Origin: Pseudomonadota bacterium
Lineage (GTDB): Bacteria; Pseudomonadota; Alphaproteobacteria; Rhizobiales; JAKPQE01
DNA length: 64,000 bases
Direction of reading: 5' to 3'
Assembly (NCBI GenBank): GCA_029572955.1
Contig: JAKPQE010000088.1
Location: 1-64,000, forward strand
In this document: positions 8,217 to 17,023 of the stretch, in pieces
Position numbering within the stretch: position 1 is the stretch's first letter
How the letters are laid out: each line of letters begins with the position of its first letter
Notes under the pieces: model-generated
The model's input: only the letters and a program-made list of their open reading frames with translations
Databases searched by the model: none
What the model was told of the DNA's origin: nothing
Translations under genes and position numbers: made by a program

Positions 8217-9131
8217 ATGAACCGCTCCAGCCCTCCGGCACGGGCGCTCGGAGCGATTGCCCTTTCCGCCGCGCTCATCCTCGTCGGCCTCGCCGCAGCG
8301 ATCTCCCAGTTCGGGCCGATCGGCCTTGCCGGCGGGCTCGCCCTCGTACCGCTCGCCGTTGCCGCCAATGGGCTCGTCGCCTTCGACCGGCACCTCGCCA
8401 AGGCGACCGAGGCCTGCCGGTTGGCGGCCAACAACGGTCGTGGCGCCGACTTCGCCGGTCTCGAGGATGCCGAGGAGTTCTACACGCTGATGGCCGCGGT
8501 CGAACGGCTCGCCCGCCGCGCCGCCCAGCCGGCCGACAGTTTCCGCCCGGTCGTCGACGAGGCGATCCGCGTCTGCCATGCCGCCGCCGCCGGCGAGCTC
8601 GATCACCGCATCGTCGGCGTCAAGAGCGGCCGCGCCGTCTGCAACGACCTTGCCCGCGCGGTCAATCGCCAGCTCGACGTCGCCGACGTCTTTGCCCGCG
8701 AACTCGAGGCCGTGATGGCGGCGCTCGCCGCCGGCCGCGCCGGCCGCCGCTTCGCCGCGGGCGGTCTTGCCGGCCGCCATGCCGAGCTTGCCGCCGCGAT
8801 CAACCGGGTCGTCGACCGCGTTGCCGCCGAACGGGCCGCGGGCGAGCGTCGCACCGGCGACAACGATCCGGTCGTCGGCGCCATGCTGCGCGACCTCCAT
8901 CGCGCCGCCGCCGCCCTCGGCACGGCCATGCACGCCCTGCCGGCGAGCGTCCGTGCCGACGCCGCCGCGCGCACCCCGGCCCGCCAGCCGCACGCGGTCG
9001 GCCGCTGGAGCGAGATCGCCGAGATCACCCGGGTGCTCGCCGACCGTGCCGAACTCGTTGCCGGGGGCCTCGATCGCGAGCCGGCCGCCCTCGGCGAGGG
9101 CCAGCGCCCGCGCGATCGCCGCGCTGCCTGA
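8217..9131 (+). CDS. Receptor-like membrane protein lacking a signalling hairpin
   Basis: About 304 residues. Two hydrophobic helices (about residues 10-30 and 35-57) anchor it in the membrane. The cytoplasmic part has a HAMP/MCP-linker character: AAAGELDHRIVGVKSGRAVC, then a second AALAAGRAGRRF..GLAGRHAELAAAINRVVDR, i.e. repeated heptad helices in the style of the linker between HAMP and signalling domains of chemoreceptors. The conserved MCP tip (Q.NLLALNA.IEAARAG) is absent and the gene simply ends in an Arg/Ala-rich tail. It lies 155 bp before cheZ, so a chemotaxis or signalling role is likely. ATG 8217 is preferred over upstream starts because it begins just before the first helix and has a GGGGG nearby. 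It could also be a decayed MCP gene. Confidence 0.65.
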   Translation: MNRSSPPARALGAIALSAALILVGLAAAISQFGPIGLAGGLALVPLAVAANGLVAFDRHLAKATEACRLAANNGRGADFAGLEDAEEFYTLMAAVERLARRAAQPADSFRPVVDEAIRVCHAAAAGELDHRIVGVKSGRAVCNDLARAVNRQLDVADVFARELEAVMAALAAGRAGRRFAAGGLAGRHAELAAAINRVVDRVAAERAAGERRTGDNDPVVGAMLRDLHRAAAALGTAMHALPASVRADAAARTPARQPHAVGRWSEIAEITRVLADRAELVAGGLDREPAALGEGQRPRDRRAA

Positions 9132-9286
9132 ATTCCTCCTGTTTTGCCGGCTTTCCGAGAACAGATTGTTAAGGACGAGCCTTTACGGTTTTTGCGGAAA
9201 CCGTGGCCCGCGGCCAGACCTGCGGCCGTCGGCGGGGTGCGAGGGCGGCGTACCCCGAGGCAGTTCGTCGCGTCAGGGAGATTTGA

Positions 9287-10033
9287 ATGCCGGAGCGCAA
9301 TCGCAAGCTCTTCAAGATCGAGACCTATCTGCAGTCGGCCGACGAGCCTGCCGCCGGCTCGGGCCCCGATCCGCGCGCCGGCGCGCGACACGGAGAGATC
9401 ATGGCCGAGTTCGCCGCGATCCGCCGCCTGCTCGAGGCGCGGTCGGAGGGCGAGGGCGAGGTCAACCAGACGGCGGCGCTTCTTGCCGAGCTGCGCCGCG
9501 AGCTCGGCGAAGCCTCCAAGCTGAAGACCGAACTCGACGCGATCACCGACGCCATCGATCGCACCAAGCGCGAGATCGCCTCGCTGCACCAGACCAATTT
9601 CGATTCGACCGAGATGGGTCGCGTCACCGACCAGCTCGACGCCATCGTGCTCGGCACCGAGAACGCGACGGAATCGATCCTCGCCGCCGCCGAGCACATC
9701 GACGAGGTCGCCGGCAACCTGCACGCCAAGCTGAAGGGCGACGATCAGGGCATGGTCTCGGACATGCAGGATTCGGTCGTGCGCATCTTCGAGGCCTGCA
9801 ATTTCCAGGATCTCACCGGCCAGCGCATTTCCAAGGTCGTCAAGGCGATGCACTTCGTCGAGGCGCGGGTCGAGCGGATGATCCAGATCTGGGGCGGCAT
9901 CGACAGTTTCTCCGGCATCGACGGCGAGAAGCCGCAGGCCGCCGAGGGCGATCATGCTCTCCTCAACGGCCCGGCGCTCGAGGACGAATTCGGCGTCGCC
10001 AGCCAGGACGATATCGACGCGCTCTTCGCCTGA
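9287..10033 (+). CDS. cheZ: Chemotaxis protein CheZ, CheY-P phosphatase
   Basis: A 248-residue all-helical protein that dephosphorylates CheY-P and so resets the flagellar switch. The catalytic block is FEACNFQDLTGQRISKV (about residues 164-180), where D and Q of FQDLTGQ correspond to the catalytic Asp and Gln of E. coli CheZ. A long hairpin-forming helical region precedes it (EFAAIRRLLEAR through IDRTKREIASL). The last ten residues, SQDDIDALFA, are the CheY-binding tail; they look strikingly like the FliM N-terminal CheY-binding motif. The start ATG follows a GGGAG. It sits with a receptor-like gene upstream and no other che genes in the window. Confidence 0.92.
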   Translation: MPERNRKLFKIETYLQSADEPAAGSGPDPRAGARHGEIMAEFAAIRRLLEARSEGEGEVNQTAALLAELRRELGEASKLKTELDAITDAIDRTKREIASLHQTNFDSTEMGRVTDQLDAIVLGTENATESILAAAEHIDEVAGNLHAKLKGDDQGMVSDMQDSVVRIFEACNFQDLTGQRISKVVKAMHFVEARVERMIQIWGGIDSFSGIDGEKPQAAEGDHALLNGPALEDEFGVASQDDIDALFA

Positions 10034-10099
10034 CGCCGCTTCACGCGACGTCCCGGGCTGCTATCCTTGCCCCGGCACATCCGCCGCGGAAGGGGAGTC

Positions 10100-10732
10100 A
10101 TGTCGAAACCCGATCTCATCGCCGGTCCGGACGGCCGGGCGCGCTGCTTCTGGTGCGCCGGCGACCCGCTCTATCATGCCTATCACGACGAGGAATGGGG
10201 CCGGCCGGTCGCCGACGACACCCGGCTCTATGAAAAGCTCTGCCTCGAGGGCTTCCAGTCGGGGCTCTCCTGGCTGACGATCCTCCGGAAACGCGAGAAT
10301 TTCCGCTGCGCCTTTTCCGGCTTCGACATCGATGCGGTCGCCGAATTCGGCGAGGCGGACGTCGCCCGGCTGCTCGGCGATGCCGGCATCGTGCGCCATC
10401 GCGGCAAGATCCAGTCGGCGATCAACAATGCCCGCCGGGCCCGCGCGCTGCGCGACGAGGCCGGCTCGCTCGCCGCTTTCGTCTGGCGCTTCGAGCCAGA
10501 TCCCGCCGCCCGCCCCGGGCGCCTCGACCGGGCGACCCTTGCCGCTCTCGCCAAGACCGCGGAATCGACGGCGCTCGCCAGGGAGCTGAAGAAGCGCGGC
10601 TGGAGCTTCGTCGGGCCGACGACGGTCTACGCCTTCATGCAGTCGGTCGGCCTCGTCAACGACCATATCGACGGCTGCCTCGTGCGCGACGCGGTCGAGC
10701 GGGACCGGAACGCCTTCGTCCGGCCGAAATAA
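10100..10732 (+). CDS. tag: DNA-3-methyladenine glycosylase I
   Basis: A 210-residue base-excision repair enzyme that removes 3-methyladenine from alkylated DNA. Family marks: RCFWC and [10 protein letters not shown] near the N-terminus, [31 protein letters not shown], and NDHIDGC near the C-terminus. The first Cys, the His of the N-terminal block and the His and Cys of HIDGC are the zinc ligands of the Tag family. The ATG at 10100 has an AGGGGAG site at good spacing; the open frame begins 11 codons earlier without one. It is followed by a bidirectional terminator shared with ald. Confidence 0.94.
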   Translation: MSKPDLIAGPDGRARCFWCAGDPLYHAYHDEEWGRPVADDTRLYEKLCLEGFQSGLSWLTILRKRENFRCAFSGFDIDAVAEFGEADVARLLGDAGIVRHRGKIQSAINNARRARALRDEAGSLAAFVWRFEPDPAARPGRLDRATLAALAKTAESTALARELKKRGWSFVGPTTVYAFMQSVGLVNDHIDGCLVRDAVERDRNAFVRPK

Positions 10733-10734
10733 GA

Positions 10735-10756
10735 ACGCCGGCCCGAGGGCCGGCGT
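10735..10756. terminator. Bidirectional terminator between tag and ald
   Basis: ACGCCGGCCC / GGGCCGGCGT stem with a very short GA loop, directly after the tag stop and 43 bp past the ald stop. The two genes converge here. Confidence 0.65.
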
Positions 10757-10799
10757 CGAGTTTCGCATCGCGGTTGTTGTCGTTGGAAGCCGGGGATCG

Positions 10800-11918
10800 T
10801 CAGAGACCGAGGAAGGTTTCCGGCGCGGTGAAGGGGAGGCCGAGCGCCGAGGCGACCGCCTCGTGCGTGACCTTGCCTTCGTGCACGTTGAGGCCGGCCC
10901 TGAGGTGCGCATCGTCGGCCAGCGCCTTCTTCCAGCCCTTGTCGGCAAGCGCGAGGGCGAAGGGCAGGGTGGCGTTGTTGAGCGCGAAGGTCGAGGTGCG
11001 GGCGACCGCGCCCGGCATGTTGGTGACGCAGTAGTGGACGACGTCGTCGACCACATAGGTCGGCTCGGAATGGCTCGTCGGCCGGCTCGTCTCGCAGCAG
11101 CCGCCCTGGTCGATGGCGACGTCGACGATGGCCGCGCCCGGCTTCATCTTCCTGACGATCTCGGCCGAGACGAGCTTCGGCGCCGCCGCGCCCGGCACCA
11201 GCACCGTGCCGATCACGAGGTCGGCGTAGGGCGCGTGATGCTCGATCGCGTCGCGGGTCGAATAGACGGTGCGCACGGCATTGCCGAACTGGGCGGCGAT
11301 GCGGCGCAGGGCCTCGAGGTTGCGGTCGACGACGGTGACGTTGGCGCCCATGCCGACGGCGATGAGCGTCGCATTGGTGCCGGCGACGCCGCCGCCGAGA
11401 ACCAGCACCTCGGCCGCCGGAACGCCGGGCACGCCGCCGAGCAGCACGCCGCGGCCGCCGCGTTCTTTCTCGAGGCACGCCGCGCCGACCTGCGGCGCCA
11501 TGCGGCCGGCGACCTCCGACATCGGGGTCAGCAGCGGCAGCGTGCCGATCGGGCTCGTCACCGTCTCGTAGGCGATGCAGGTCGCGCCGGACTTGACGAG
11601 GTCCTCGGTCTGCTCGGGATCGGGCGCGAGGTGGAGATAGGTGAAGAGCACCTGGCCCTTGGAAAGGCGGGCGCGCTCGACGGCGAGCGGCTCCTTGACC
11701 TTGACGATCATCTCGGCGCTGGAAAACACCGCCTCGGCATTCGGCAGGATCTTCGCGCCGACCGCCTCGTAGTCGGCGTCGCTGAGCCCCGCGCCGAGGC
11801 CGGCGCCGGTCTCGACCACCACCTCGTGGCCGCGGTCGGTCAGCTCGCGCACGCTGCCGGGAACGAGGCCGACCCGGTATTCGTGATTCTTGATTTCCTT
11901 GGGCACGCCGATCCGCAT
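10800..11918 (-). CDS. ald: Alanine dehydrogenase
   Basis: A 372-residue NAD-dependent L-alanine dehydrogenase converting alanine to pyruvate and ammonia, or the reverse. It starts with the family signature [16 protein letters not shown] and holds the second signature [20 protein letters not shown] (nucleotide-binding, about residues 170-190). Length is exactly the family norm. A second ATG four codons upstream (11930) is unlikely, because the GGAGAG inside that stretch is the ribosome site for 11918. It is divergent from an Lrp-type regulator 179 bp away, the standard arrangement for Lrp/AldR-controlled alanine catabolism. Confidence 0.95.
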   Translation of the reverse strand: MRIGVPKEIKNHEYRVGLVPGSVRELTDRGHEVVVETGAGLGAGLSDADYEAVGAKILPNAEAVFSSAEMIVKVKEPLAVERARLSKGQVLFTYLHLAPDPEQTEDLVKSGATCIAYETVTSPIGTLPLLTPMSEVAGRMAPQVGAACLEKERGGRGVLLGGVPGVPAAEVLVLGGGVAGTNATLIAVGMGANVTVVDRNLEALRRIAAQFGNAVRTVYSTRDAIEHHAPYADLVIGTVLVPGAAAPKLVSAEIVRKMKPGAAIVDVAIDQGGCCETSRPTSHSEPTYVVDDVVHYCVTNMPGAVARTSTFALNNATLPFALALADKGWKKALADDAHLRAGLNVHEGKVTHEAVASALGLPFTAPETFLGL

Positions 11919-12071
11919 GGGGCTCTCCATCGCCGCTTGTTCGCAAACCGCCGCACCGGCGGCAGCGCGTTTTCCTCTCCGCTCGAAGGATTATGGGGCG
12001 CCGGCGATGCAATTTCCTGTCAAACGCAGCTTGCCTTCGCGATGTCGATTGGAGAAAATTCGACGATCAAA

Positions 12072-12093
12072 GCAATTTGTCGAAGGAAATTGC
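12072..12093. promoter_or_regulatory. Candidate Lrp-type operator before the regulator start
   Basis: A perfect inverted repeat GCAATTT-N8-AAATTGC ends 4 bp before the regulator ATG at 12098. The half-site GCAATTT also occurs at 12009-12015, about 91 bp from the ald start. AT-rich dyads of this form suit Lrp/AsnC proteins, so autoregulation and ald control are inferred. Confidence 0.55.
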
Positions 12094-12097
12094 GCCA

Positions 12098-12556
12098 ATG
12101 AAGCTCGATGGTCGGGATCGTGCGATTTTGCGCCTCTTGCAGGCCGATGGACGCATCGCCAATGTCGAGCTCGCCGAGAAGGTGTCGCTGTCGCCGTCGG
12201 CGTGCCTGAGGCGCGTCCGGCTGCTCGAGGAAAGCGGCCTGATCGAGGGCTATACGATGCGCCTCGACCAGCGCCGGGCCGGTTTTCCAGGCAATGCCTT
12301 CGTCCAGGTGACGCTCGACCAGCAGGGCCGCCAGACGCTCGATCGCTTCGAGGAGGCGGTCCGGAAGGTGCCCGAGGTGCTCGCCTGCTATCTGCTCGCC
12401 GGCCAGGCCGACTACATGCTGCATCTCGTCTATCGCGACGCCCCGGACCTCGAACGCCTGCACACCGAGATCCTGACCCAGCTGCCCGGCGTCGTCCGCC
12501 TGCAATCGACGATGGCGCTGCGCACGGTCAAGCGCACGACCGAGCTGCCGGTGTGA
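12098..12556 (+). CDS. Lrp/AsnC-family transcriptional regulator
   Basis: 152 residues. The N-terminal helix-turn-helix reads LDGRDRAILRLLQADGRI, then LAEKVSLSPSACLRRVRLLE, typical of Lrp. The C-terminal RAM domain (about residues 65-150) has the QVTLDQQG strand, EVLACYLLAGQADYMLHLVY and the closing TELPV. Divergence from ald and the palindrome at its own start point to alanine- or leucine-responsive control of ald. ATG 12098 is chosen because it begins the canonical LDGRDR; the open frame upstream has no family match. Confidence 0.92.
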   Translation: MKLDGRDRAILRLLQADGRIANVELAEKVSLSPSACLRRVRLLEESGLIEGYTMRLDQRRAGFPGNAFVQVTLDQQGRQTLDRFEEAVRKVPEVLACYLLAGQADYMLHLVYRDAPDLERLHTEILTQLPGVVRLQSTMALRTVKRTTELPV

Positions 12557-12703
12557 GGCGATGCGGCGCATGTCGGATTCGGTTTGGGACAGAGCCCTGA
12601 GACATCGGCAAGAATATCGGCAAAATGACCGGCAATTCCAATCGGAGTTACTATTTTAACAGTCTGTATTATATTGAAAAAATATGAGAGAGAGATCGGC
12701 AGT

Positions 12704-13879
12704 ATGACCGGCATTTATTCCATGGAGCCGATGCTGCCCGCCACAACGCGGGAGCTCGAGGACAAGGCGGTCGAGTTGATCGCGGCGGCAAGCGCGTTCG
12801 CTGCGCGTCTCAATCCGATTCTCGGCGCGTCCATTGGCGACCTCGTCCGTTCGATGAACTGCTACTACTCGAACCTGATCGAGGGGCACAACACGCACCC
12901 GATCGACATAGACCGGGCGCTCGCCGACGATTATTCGGCCGAGCCGGAAAAGCGCGATCTCCAGCGCGAAGCCCGAGCACATATCGAAGTGCAAAGGATG
13001 ATCGATCGCGATGCGATGCCGGGGCCGGTCGTCTCCGAAGACGGCATTCGCTGGATTCATCGCGAGTTCTGCACCCGTCTGCCATCCGATCTGCTTGTTG
13101 TCCGTGATAGTCGGAACAGGAAAAGTGCGCCGGTCGAGCCCGGAGAATTCCGCAAGGGCTTCGTCAAGGTGGGCCGGCACGAAGCACCGGAACCGGCAAA
13201 CCTCGGGTTGCTGCTGAGCCGGTTTACGGAAGCCTACGATCCGGCCCGTCTGTCGCGCATCCAGCGCGTGATCGCAGTTGGCGCCTCGCATCACCGGCTG
13301 GTCTGGATCCATCCCTTTTCAGATGGCAACGGCCGTGTCGCAAGGCTGTTCTCCCATGCCGTGCTGCGTGATCTCCACATCGGATCGGACCTGTGGTCGG
13401 TATCACGGGGCCTCGCCCGCAGTGTCGAGGACTACAAGCGCCTGCTCGCCGCAGCGGATGAGCCGAGGCACGGCGATCTCGACGGGAGGGGCAATCTCAC
13501 CGAACGCGGACTTGTCGCGTTCTGCGACTTCTTCCTGTCGTGTTGCCTCGATCAGGTGCGCTTCATGGAGGGTCTCGTGGAACCGCGCGAATTGCTCGGC
13601 CGCATGGAGGTCTGGTGCGCGGAGGAAGTGCTTTCCGGGCGCCTGGCCAAGGGAAGCTGGCCGCTGCTACGCGAGGCGGTGGTGGCAGGCGAATTTCAGC
13701 GCAGCATGGCCGCCACGCTGACAGGCTATCGAGAGCGGCAGGCGCGTACCGTCCTTGCCGGCCTCCTCGACAGGCGACTGCTCGTCTCGGCGACGCCGAA
13801 GGGCAAGGTTCGGCTCGGGTTTCCGATCGATGTCGTGGAGCGGTGGTTGCCGTTGCTCTACCCGGCGGGTATTTCGTGA
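12704..13879 (+). CDS. Fic family protein, probable AMP-transferase with built-in inhibitory helix
   Basis: 391 residues. The Fic active-site loop HPFSDGNGRVAR lies near residue 205 and has every conserved position. Near residue 58, SNLIEGHNT matches the inhibitory helix [S/T]xxxE[G/N], and its N-terminal place makes this a class II, self-inhibited Fic. Such proteins usually transfer AMP from ATP to a target hydroxyl. The C-terminus looks like a winged helix (TGYRERQARTVLAGLLDRRL), common in Fic proteins that bind DNA or a partner. ATG 12704 follows GAGAGAGAG; a TTG ten codons earlier is weaker. The 100 bp upstream are strikingly AT-rich and contain a near-copy of the start region. The target is unknown and no antitoxin partner is adjacent. 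Confidence 0.88.
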   Translation: MTGIYSMEPMLPATTRELEDKAVELIAAASAFAARLNPILGASIGDLVRSMNCYYSNLIEGHNTHPIDIDRALADDYSAEPEKRDLQREARAHIEVQRMIDRDAMPGPVVSEDGIRWIHREFCTRLPSDLLVVRDSRNRKSAPVEPGEFRKGFVKVGRHEAPEPANLGLLLSRFTEAYDPARLSRIQRVIAVGASHHRLVWIHPFSDGNGRVARLFSHAVLRDLHIGSDLWSVSRGLARSVEDYKRLLAAADEPRHGDLDGRGNLTERGLVAFCDFFLSCCLDQVRFMEGLVEPRELLGRMEVWCAEEVLSGRLAKGSWPLLREAVVAGEFQRSMAATLTGYRERQARTVLAGLLDRRLLVSATPKGKVRLGFPIDVVERWLPLLYPAGIS

Positions 13880-13892
13880 GGATTACCGATCC

Positions 13893-14822
13893 TCACACCG
13901 CCCCGCCGCCGGCGGTCTTCAGCCAGGCCGCGCCGCAGGCCTTGGCGAGTTCGCGCACCCTGAGGATATAGCTCTGCCGCTCGGTCACCGAGATGACGCC
14001 GCGCGCGTCGAGCAGATTGAAGATGTGGCTCGCCTTGATGCACTGGTCGTAGGCCGGCAGCGCCATCAGATGACGCTCGCCCTCGTCGCCTTTTTCGATC
14101 AGCGCCTTGCACTCGACCTCGGCCTCGCGGAAGCGGCGGAACAGCATCTCGGTGTCGGCATGCTCGAAATTGTGCCGGGAATATTCCTGTTCGGCCTGCA
14201 GGAAGACGTCGCCATAGCTCACCTTCTCGGCGCCGTCGCGGCCGTTGAAGTTGAGGTCGTAGACGTTCTCGACGCCCTGCACATACATGGCCAGGCGCTC
14301 CAGGCCATAGGTCAGCTCGCCCGAGACCGGCGCGCATTCGAAACCGGCGACCTGCTGGAAATAGGTGAACTGCGAGACCTCCATGCCGTCGCACCAGCAC
14401 TCCCAGCCGAGGCCCCAGGCGCCGAGCGTCGGGCTCTCCCAGTCGTCCTCGACGAAGCGGATGTCGTGGATCTCGGGGTCGATGCCGATCGCGTAGAGGC
14501 TCTTCAGGTAGAGCTCCTGCAGGTCGGCCGGCGACGGCTTCAGGATCACCTGGAACTGGTAGTAGTGCTGCAGCCGGTTCGGGTTCTCGCCGTAGCGGCC
14601 GTCCTTCGGCCGCCGCGACGGCTGCACATAGGCGGCGTTCCAGTGCTTCGGGCCGAGCGAGCGCAGGGTGGTCGCCGGATGGAAGGTGCCGGCGCCGACT
14701 TCCATGTCGTAGGGCTGCAGGACGACGCAGCCGTAATCGGCCCAATAGCGCTGCAGGGTGAGGATCAGGCCCTGGAACGAGCGCGAGGGATGCATGTGCG
14801 GCGGCAGGCTGTCGGCGGTCAT
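13893..14822 (-). CDS. glyQ: Glycyl-tRNA synthetase alpha subunit
   Basis: 309 residues; the catalytic subunit of the alpha2beta2 glycyl-tRNA synthetase. Family blocks: [20 protein letters not shown] at the N-terminus, [36 protein letters not shown], and [23 protein letters not shown] 14822 gives the family length; ATG 14849 would add nine residues. The beta subunit glyS lies 13 kb away on the other strand (27488-29722), so the two are not co-transcribed here. It converges on the Fic gene with 13 bp between stops, so one may read into the other. Confidence 0.95.
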   Translation of the reverse strand: MTADSLPPHMHPSRSFQGLILTLQRYWADYGCVVLQPYDMEVGAGTFHPATTLRSLGPKHWNAAYVQPSRRPKDGRYGENPNRLQHYYQFQVILKPSPADLQELYLKSLYAIGIDPEIHDIRFVEDDWESPTLGAWGLGWECWCDGMEVSQFTYFQQVAGFECAPVSGELTYGLERLAMYVQGVENVYDLNFNGRDGAEKVSYGDVFLQAEQEYSRHNFEHADTEMLFRRFREAEVECKALIEKGDEGERHLMALPAYDQCIKASHIFNLLDARGVISVTERQSYILRVRELAKACGAAWLKTAGGGAV

Positions 14823-14911
14823 GGCGCGAGGGTCCGGCGTTGGGGACATCAGGCGCGCCGGACGGTAGTCGGCCGGGCCAAAGGGGTCAAGCACGCCGAT
14901 CGACGGGCGGT

Positions 14912-15508
14912 TCAGTCGACCATGATGCGGGCGCAGCTCGGCTCGTGTCCGCGCAGTGCGCGCTCGAACACCGATAGCGCCGCGGCGATGCCCTCGGCCT
15001 CGTTGCGGCAGCGCTTCTCGACGGCCCGCATGCGTTCGTAGAGCGCGTCGATTTCCTCGATGCAATCGGGATTGGGCACCGAGAGGTCCGAATGGTATCC
15101 GATCACCAGCCCGGCCTCGTCATGCACCGGCGAGACCCGCGCCAGCGCCCAGAAATGGTCGCCCGAGGCGCACATGTTGGCGAGGAAGAAGGTGAAGGGC
15201 TCGTTCGCCCTCAGGTGGTTCCACAGCTTGCGGAAGATCGCGCCCGGCATCATCGGATGGCGCAGCAGCGAATGCGGCGCGCCGATCGCTTCTTCGCCGG
15301 CGAGCCCGAGGAGGCGCAGATAGTCGTCGCTGATATAGGTGATGCGGCCGAAGAGATCGGTCTTGGAGACGAGGACCGCATCCGCCGGAATGGTGCGCTC
15401 CTCGCCGGTCGGCACGACATAGGCGCAAAGCCGGCGCGTCAGCGAGCCACGGCCGACGACCGGGGTGCTCACCGACATCAGCGCGTTGGAATCGATGACC
15501 TGGGTCAC
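14912..15508 (-). CDS. PAS-domain protein, aerotaxis-receptor-like
   Basis: 198 residues with one PAS domain (about residues 40-140): [20 protein letters not shown], then the Aer-like [19 protein letters not shown] and [20 protein letters not shown]. The RHPxMP motif is characteristic of the Aer/MCP PAS subfamily that binds FAD or senses redox state. There is no membrane segment, MCP domain or kinase; the C-terminal 50 residues are helical ([20 protein letters not shown]). It could be a free-standing sensor that docks to another chemotaxis protein. The start is GTG 15508 with weak ribosome support; ATG 15478 is possible. Confidence 0.8.
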   Translation of the reverse strand: MTQVIDSNALMSVSTPVVGRGSLTRRLCAYVVPTGEERTIPADAVLVSKTDLFGRITYISDDYLRLLGLAGEEAIGAPHSLLRHPMMPGAIFRKLWNHLRANEPFTFFLANMCASGDHFWALARVSPVHDEAGLVIGYHSDLSVPNPDCIEEIDALYERMRAVEKRCRNEAEGIAAALSVFERALRGHEPSCARIMVD

Positions 15509-15750
15509 GGGGGGAGCTCGCGGATGAGGATGCCGTAGGATGTATTGGACCGTACTGTGGTTAAATAGCTGTTAACGAGTGTCCGGCATTTGCCGCGACA
15601 AGCATGGCGGGCACTCGCGGCGCGCTCCGGCCGCGGCGAGTTGTCGCCCGATGTCCTGATTTTGCGATCACATTCAATTTTATCGATCTGTTTTACGGAA
15701 TCGGAAGCCTTCCGTGATTAAGTCCTTCCACTTTCGAGGAAGGTTTTTCC

Positions 15751-17010
15751 GTGATGCCGAAGACCTGTGACCTGCTTGGGCGCTTCCGGCGCGACGCTGG
15801 CGCCAGCGCCGCCGTTCTGTTCAGTCTCGCCCTCGTGCCGGTTCTCGGCCTGACCGGCGCCGCTGTCGACTATTCGAACTACGAGCGGGCCCGCAGCCAT
15901 CTGCAGGACGCCGTCGACAGCGCGGCGCTCGCCGCGGCGCGGGCCACCGGCGGCGATTTCAGCGAACCCATGCTCGCCACCATCGAGGAGACGGCACGCG
16001 TCTACGTGCGGCAGAATAACCACGACGGCGAGGAAGAGGTCGCGGTGGCGATCGACCCGGCCGAGCGTGCGGTGACCGTGACGGCGACGCTGCATCTGAA
16101 GACGCTGATCGCCCATTTCATCGGCGTCGACGAGTTCGTCTTCGGCGCCGAGGCGACGGCGCGGCTCGATGGCGCGAGCGATCCGATCTGCATCCTCGCG
16201 CTCGATCCGACCCTCAAGAAGGCGATCGAGTTCACCGGACCTTCCGAGGTGCGCGCTCCCAATTGCGCCATCCACGCCAATTCGGTCGCCGACAACGCGC
16301 TGTTCAAGCGCGGTCCGGGCACTGTCGAGGCGGCGAGCGTTTGTGCCGTCGGCGGTCACGACGGCGAGTTCGCTCCGGTTCCGACCGGCCATTGCCGCGC
16401 GGTCCTCGATCCGTTCCCCTGGCTCGAGATCCCCGAGGCGAAGGGCACCTGCGACGCGGTCGACCTGCGCGTCGATGCCGGCCCGGCGACGCTGAAGCCG
16501 GGGCACTATTGCGGCGGCATCGAACTGCGCAAGGGCGCCGAGGTGACGCTGGAGCCGGGCGTCTATCTCCTGTCCGACGGCCCGCTCGACCTGACCGCCC
16601 ATTCGAGCCTTGCCGGCGAGGGCGTCACCTTCGTCTTCCACGGCAAGGACGGTTTTCTCAACGTCCACGCCCACGGCGATATCGACGTCAAGGCGCCGAC
16701 CGAGGGGCCGCTCGAAGGCTTCGTGATGGTCGAGGACCGCGCCTCGTCGGAAGCCTCGCGCAGCTTCGTCCATGGCGACGGCTCGGTGCGGATCGTCGGA
16801 ACGATCTACCTGCCGAACCACGAGATGCGCTTCTATGGCAGCGGCGCGCTCAACGAGGATGCCGAGCAGATGGCGATCATCGCCAACAACATCGGCTTCA
16901 AGGGCGACTCGTCGAGCACCTTCATGACGACCATCAATGCCGACTACGCGAAGGCCGGCTTCGAGCAGCCCGTCGCGCGCATGCCGGTGACGGCGGCGCT
17001 GGTCCACTGA
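15751..17010 (+). CDS. TadG-like pilus-assembly / secreted protein
   Basis: 419 residues. After a short charged start (GRFRRDAGASAAVLFSLALV, then PVLGLTGAAVDYSN), one membrane helix is followed by SHLQDAVDSAALAAARATG, the signature of the Tad (Flp pilus) N-terminal domain found in TadE/TadG. The rest (about residues 150-419) looks like an extracellular beta-rich domain with regular strands (VTLEPGVYLLSDGPLDLTAH, SLAGEGVTFVFHG). It would be anchored by the N-terminal helix and face outward. A GGAAGG lies 7 bp before GTG 15751; ATG 15754 is the alternative. No other tad genes are in the window, so this may be an orphan surface protein. Confidence 0.78.
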   Translation: MMPKTCDLLGRFRRDAGASAAVLFSLALVPVLGLTGAAVDYSNYERARSHLQDAVDSAALAAARATGGDFSEPMLATIEETARVYVRQNNHDGEEEVAVAIDPAERAVTVTATLHLKTLIAHFIGVDEFVFGAEATARLDGASDPICILALDPTLKKAIEFTGPSEVRAPNCAIHANSVADNALFKRGPGTVEAASVCAVGGHDGEFAPVPTGHCRAVLDPFPWLEIPEAKGTCDAVDLRVDAGPATLKPGHYCGGIELRKGAEVTLEPGVYLLSDGPLDLTAHSSLAGEGVTFVFHGKDGFLNVHAHGDIDVKAPTEGPLEGFVMVEDRASSEASRSFVHGDGSVRIVGTIYLPNHEMRFYGSGALNEDAEQMAIIANNIGFKGDSSSTFMTTINADYAKAGFEQPVARMPVTAALVH

Positions 17011-17023
17011 GAGGGAAGGGCGC

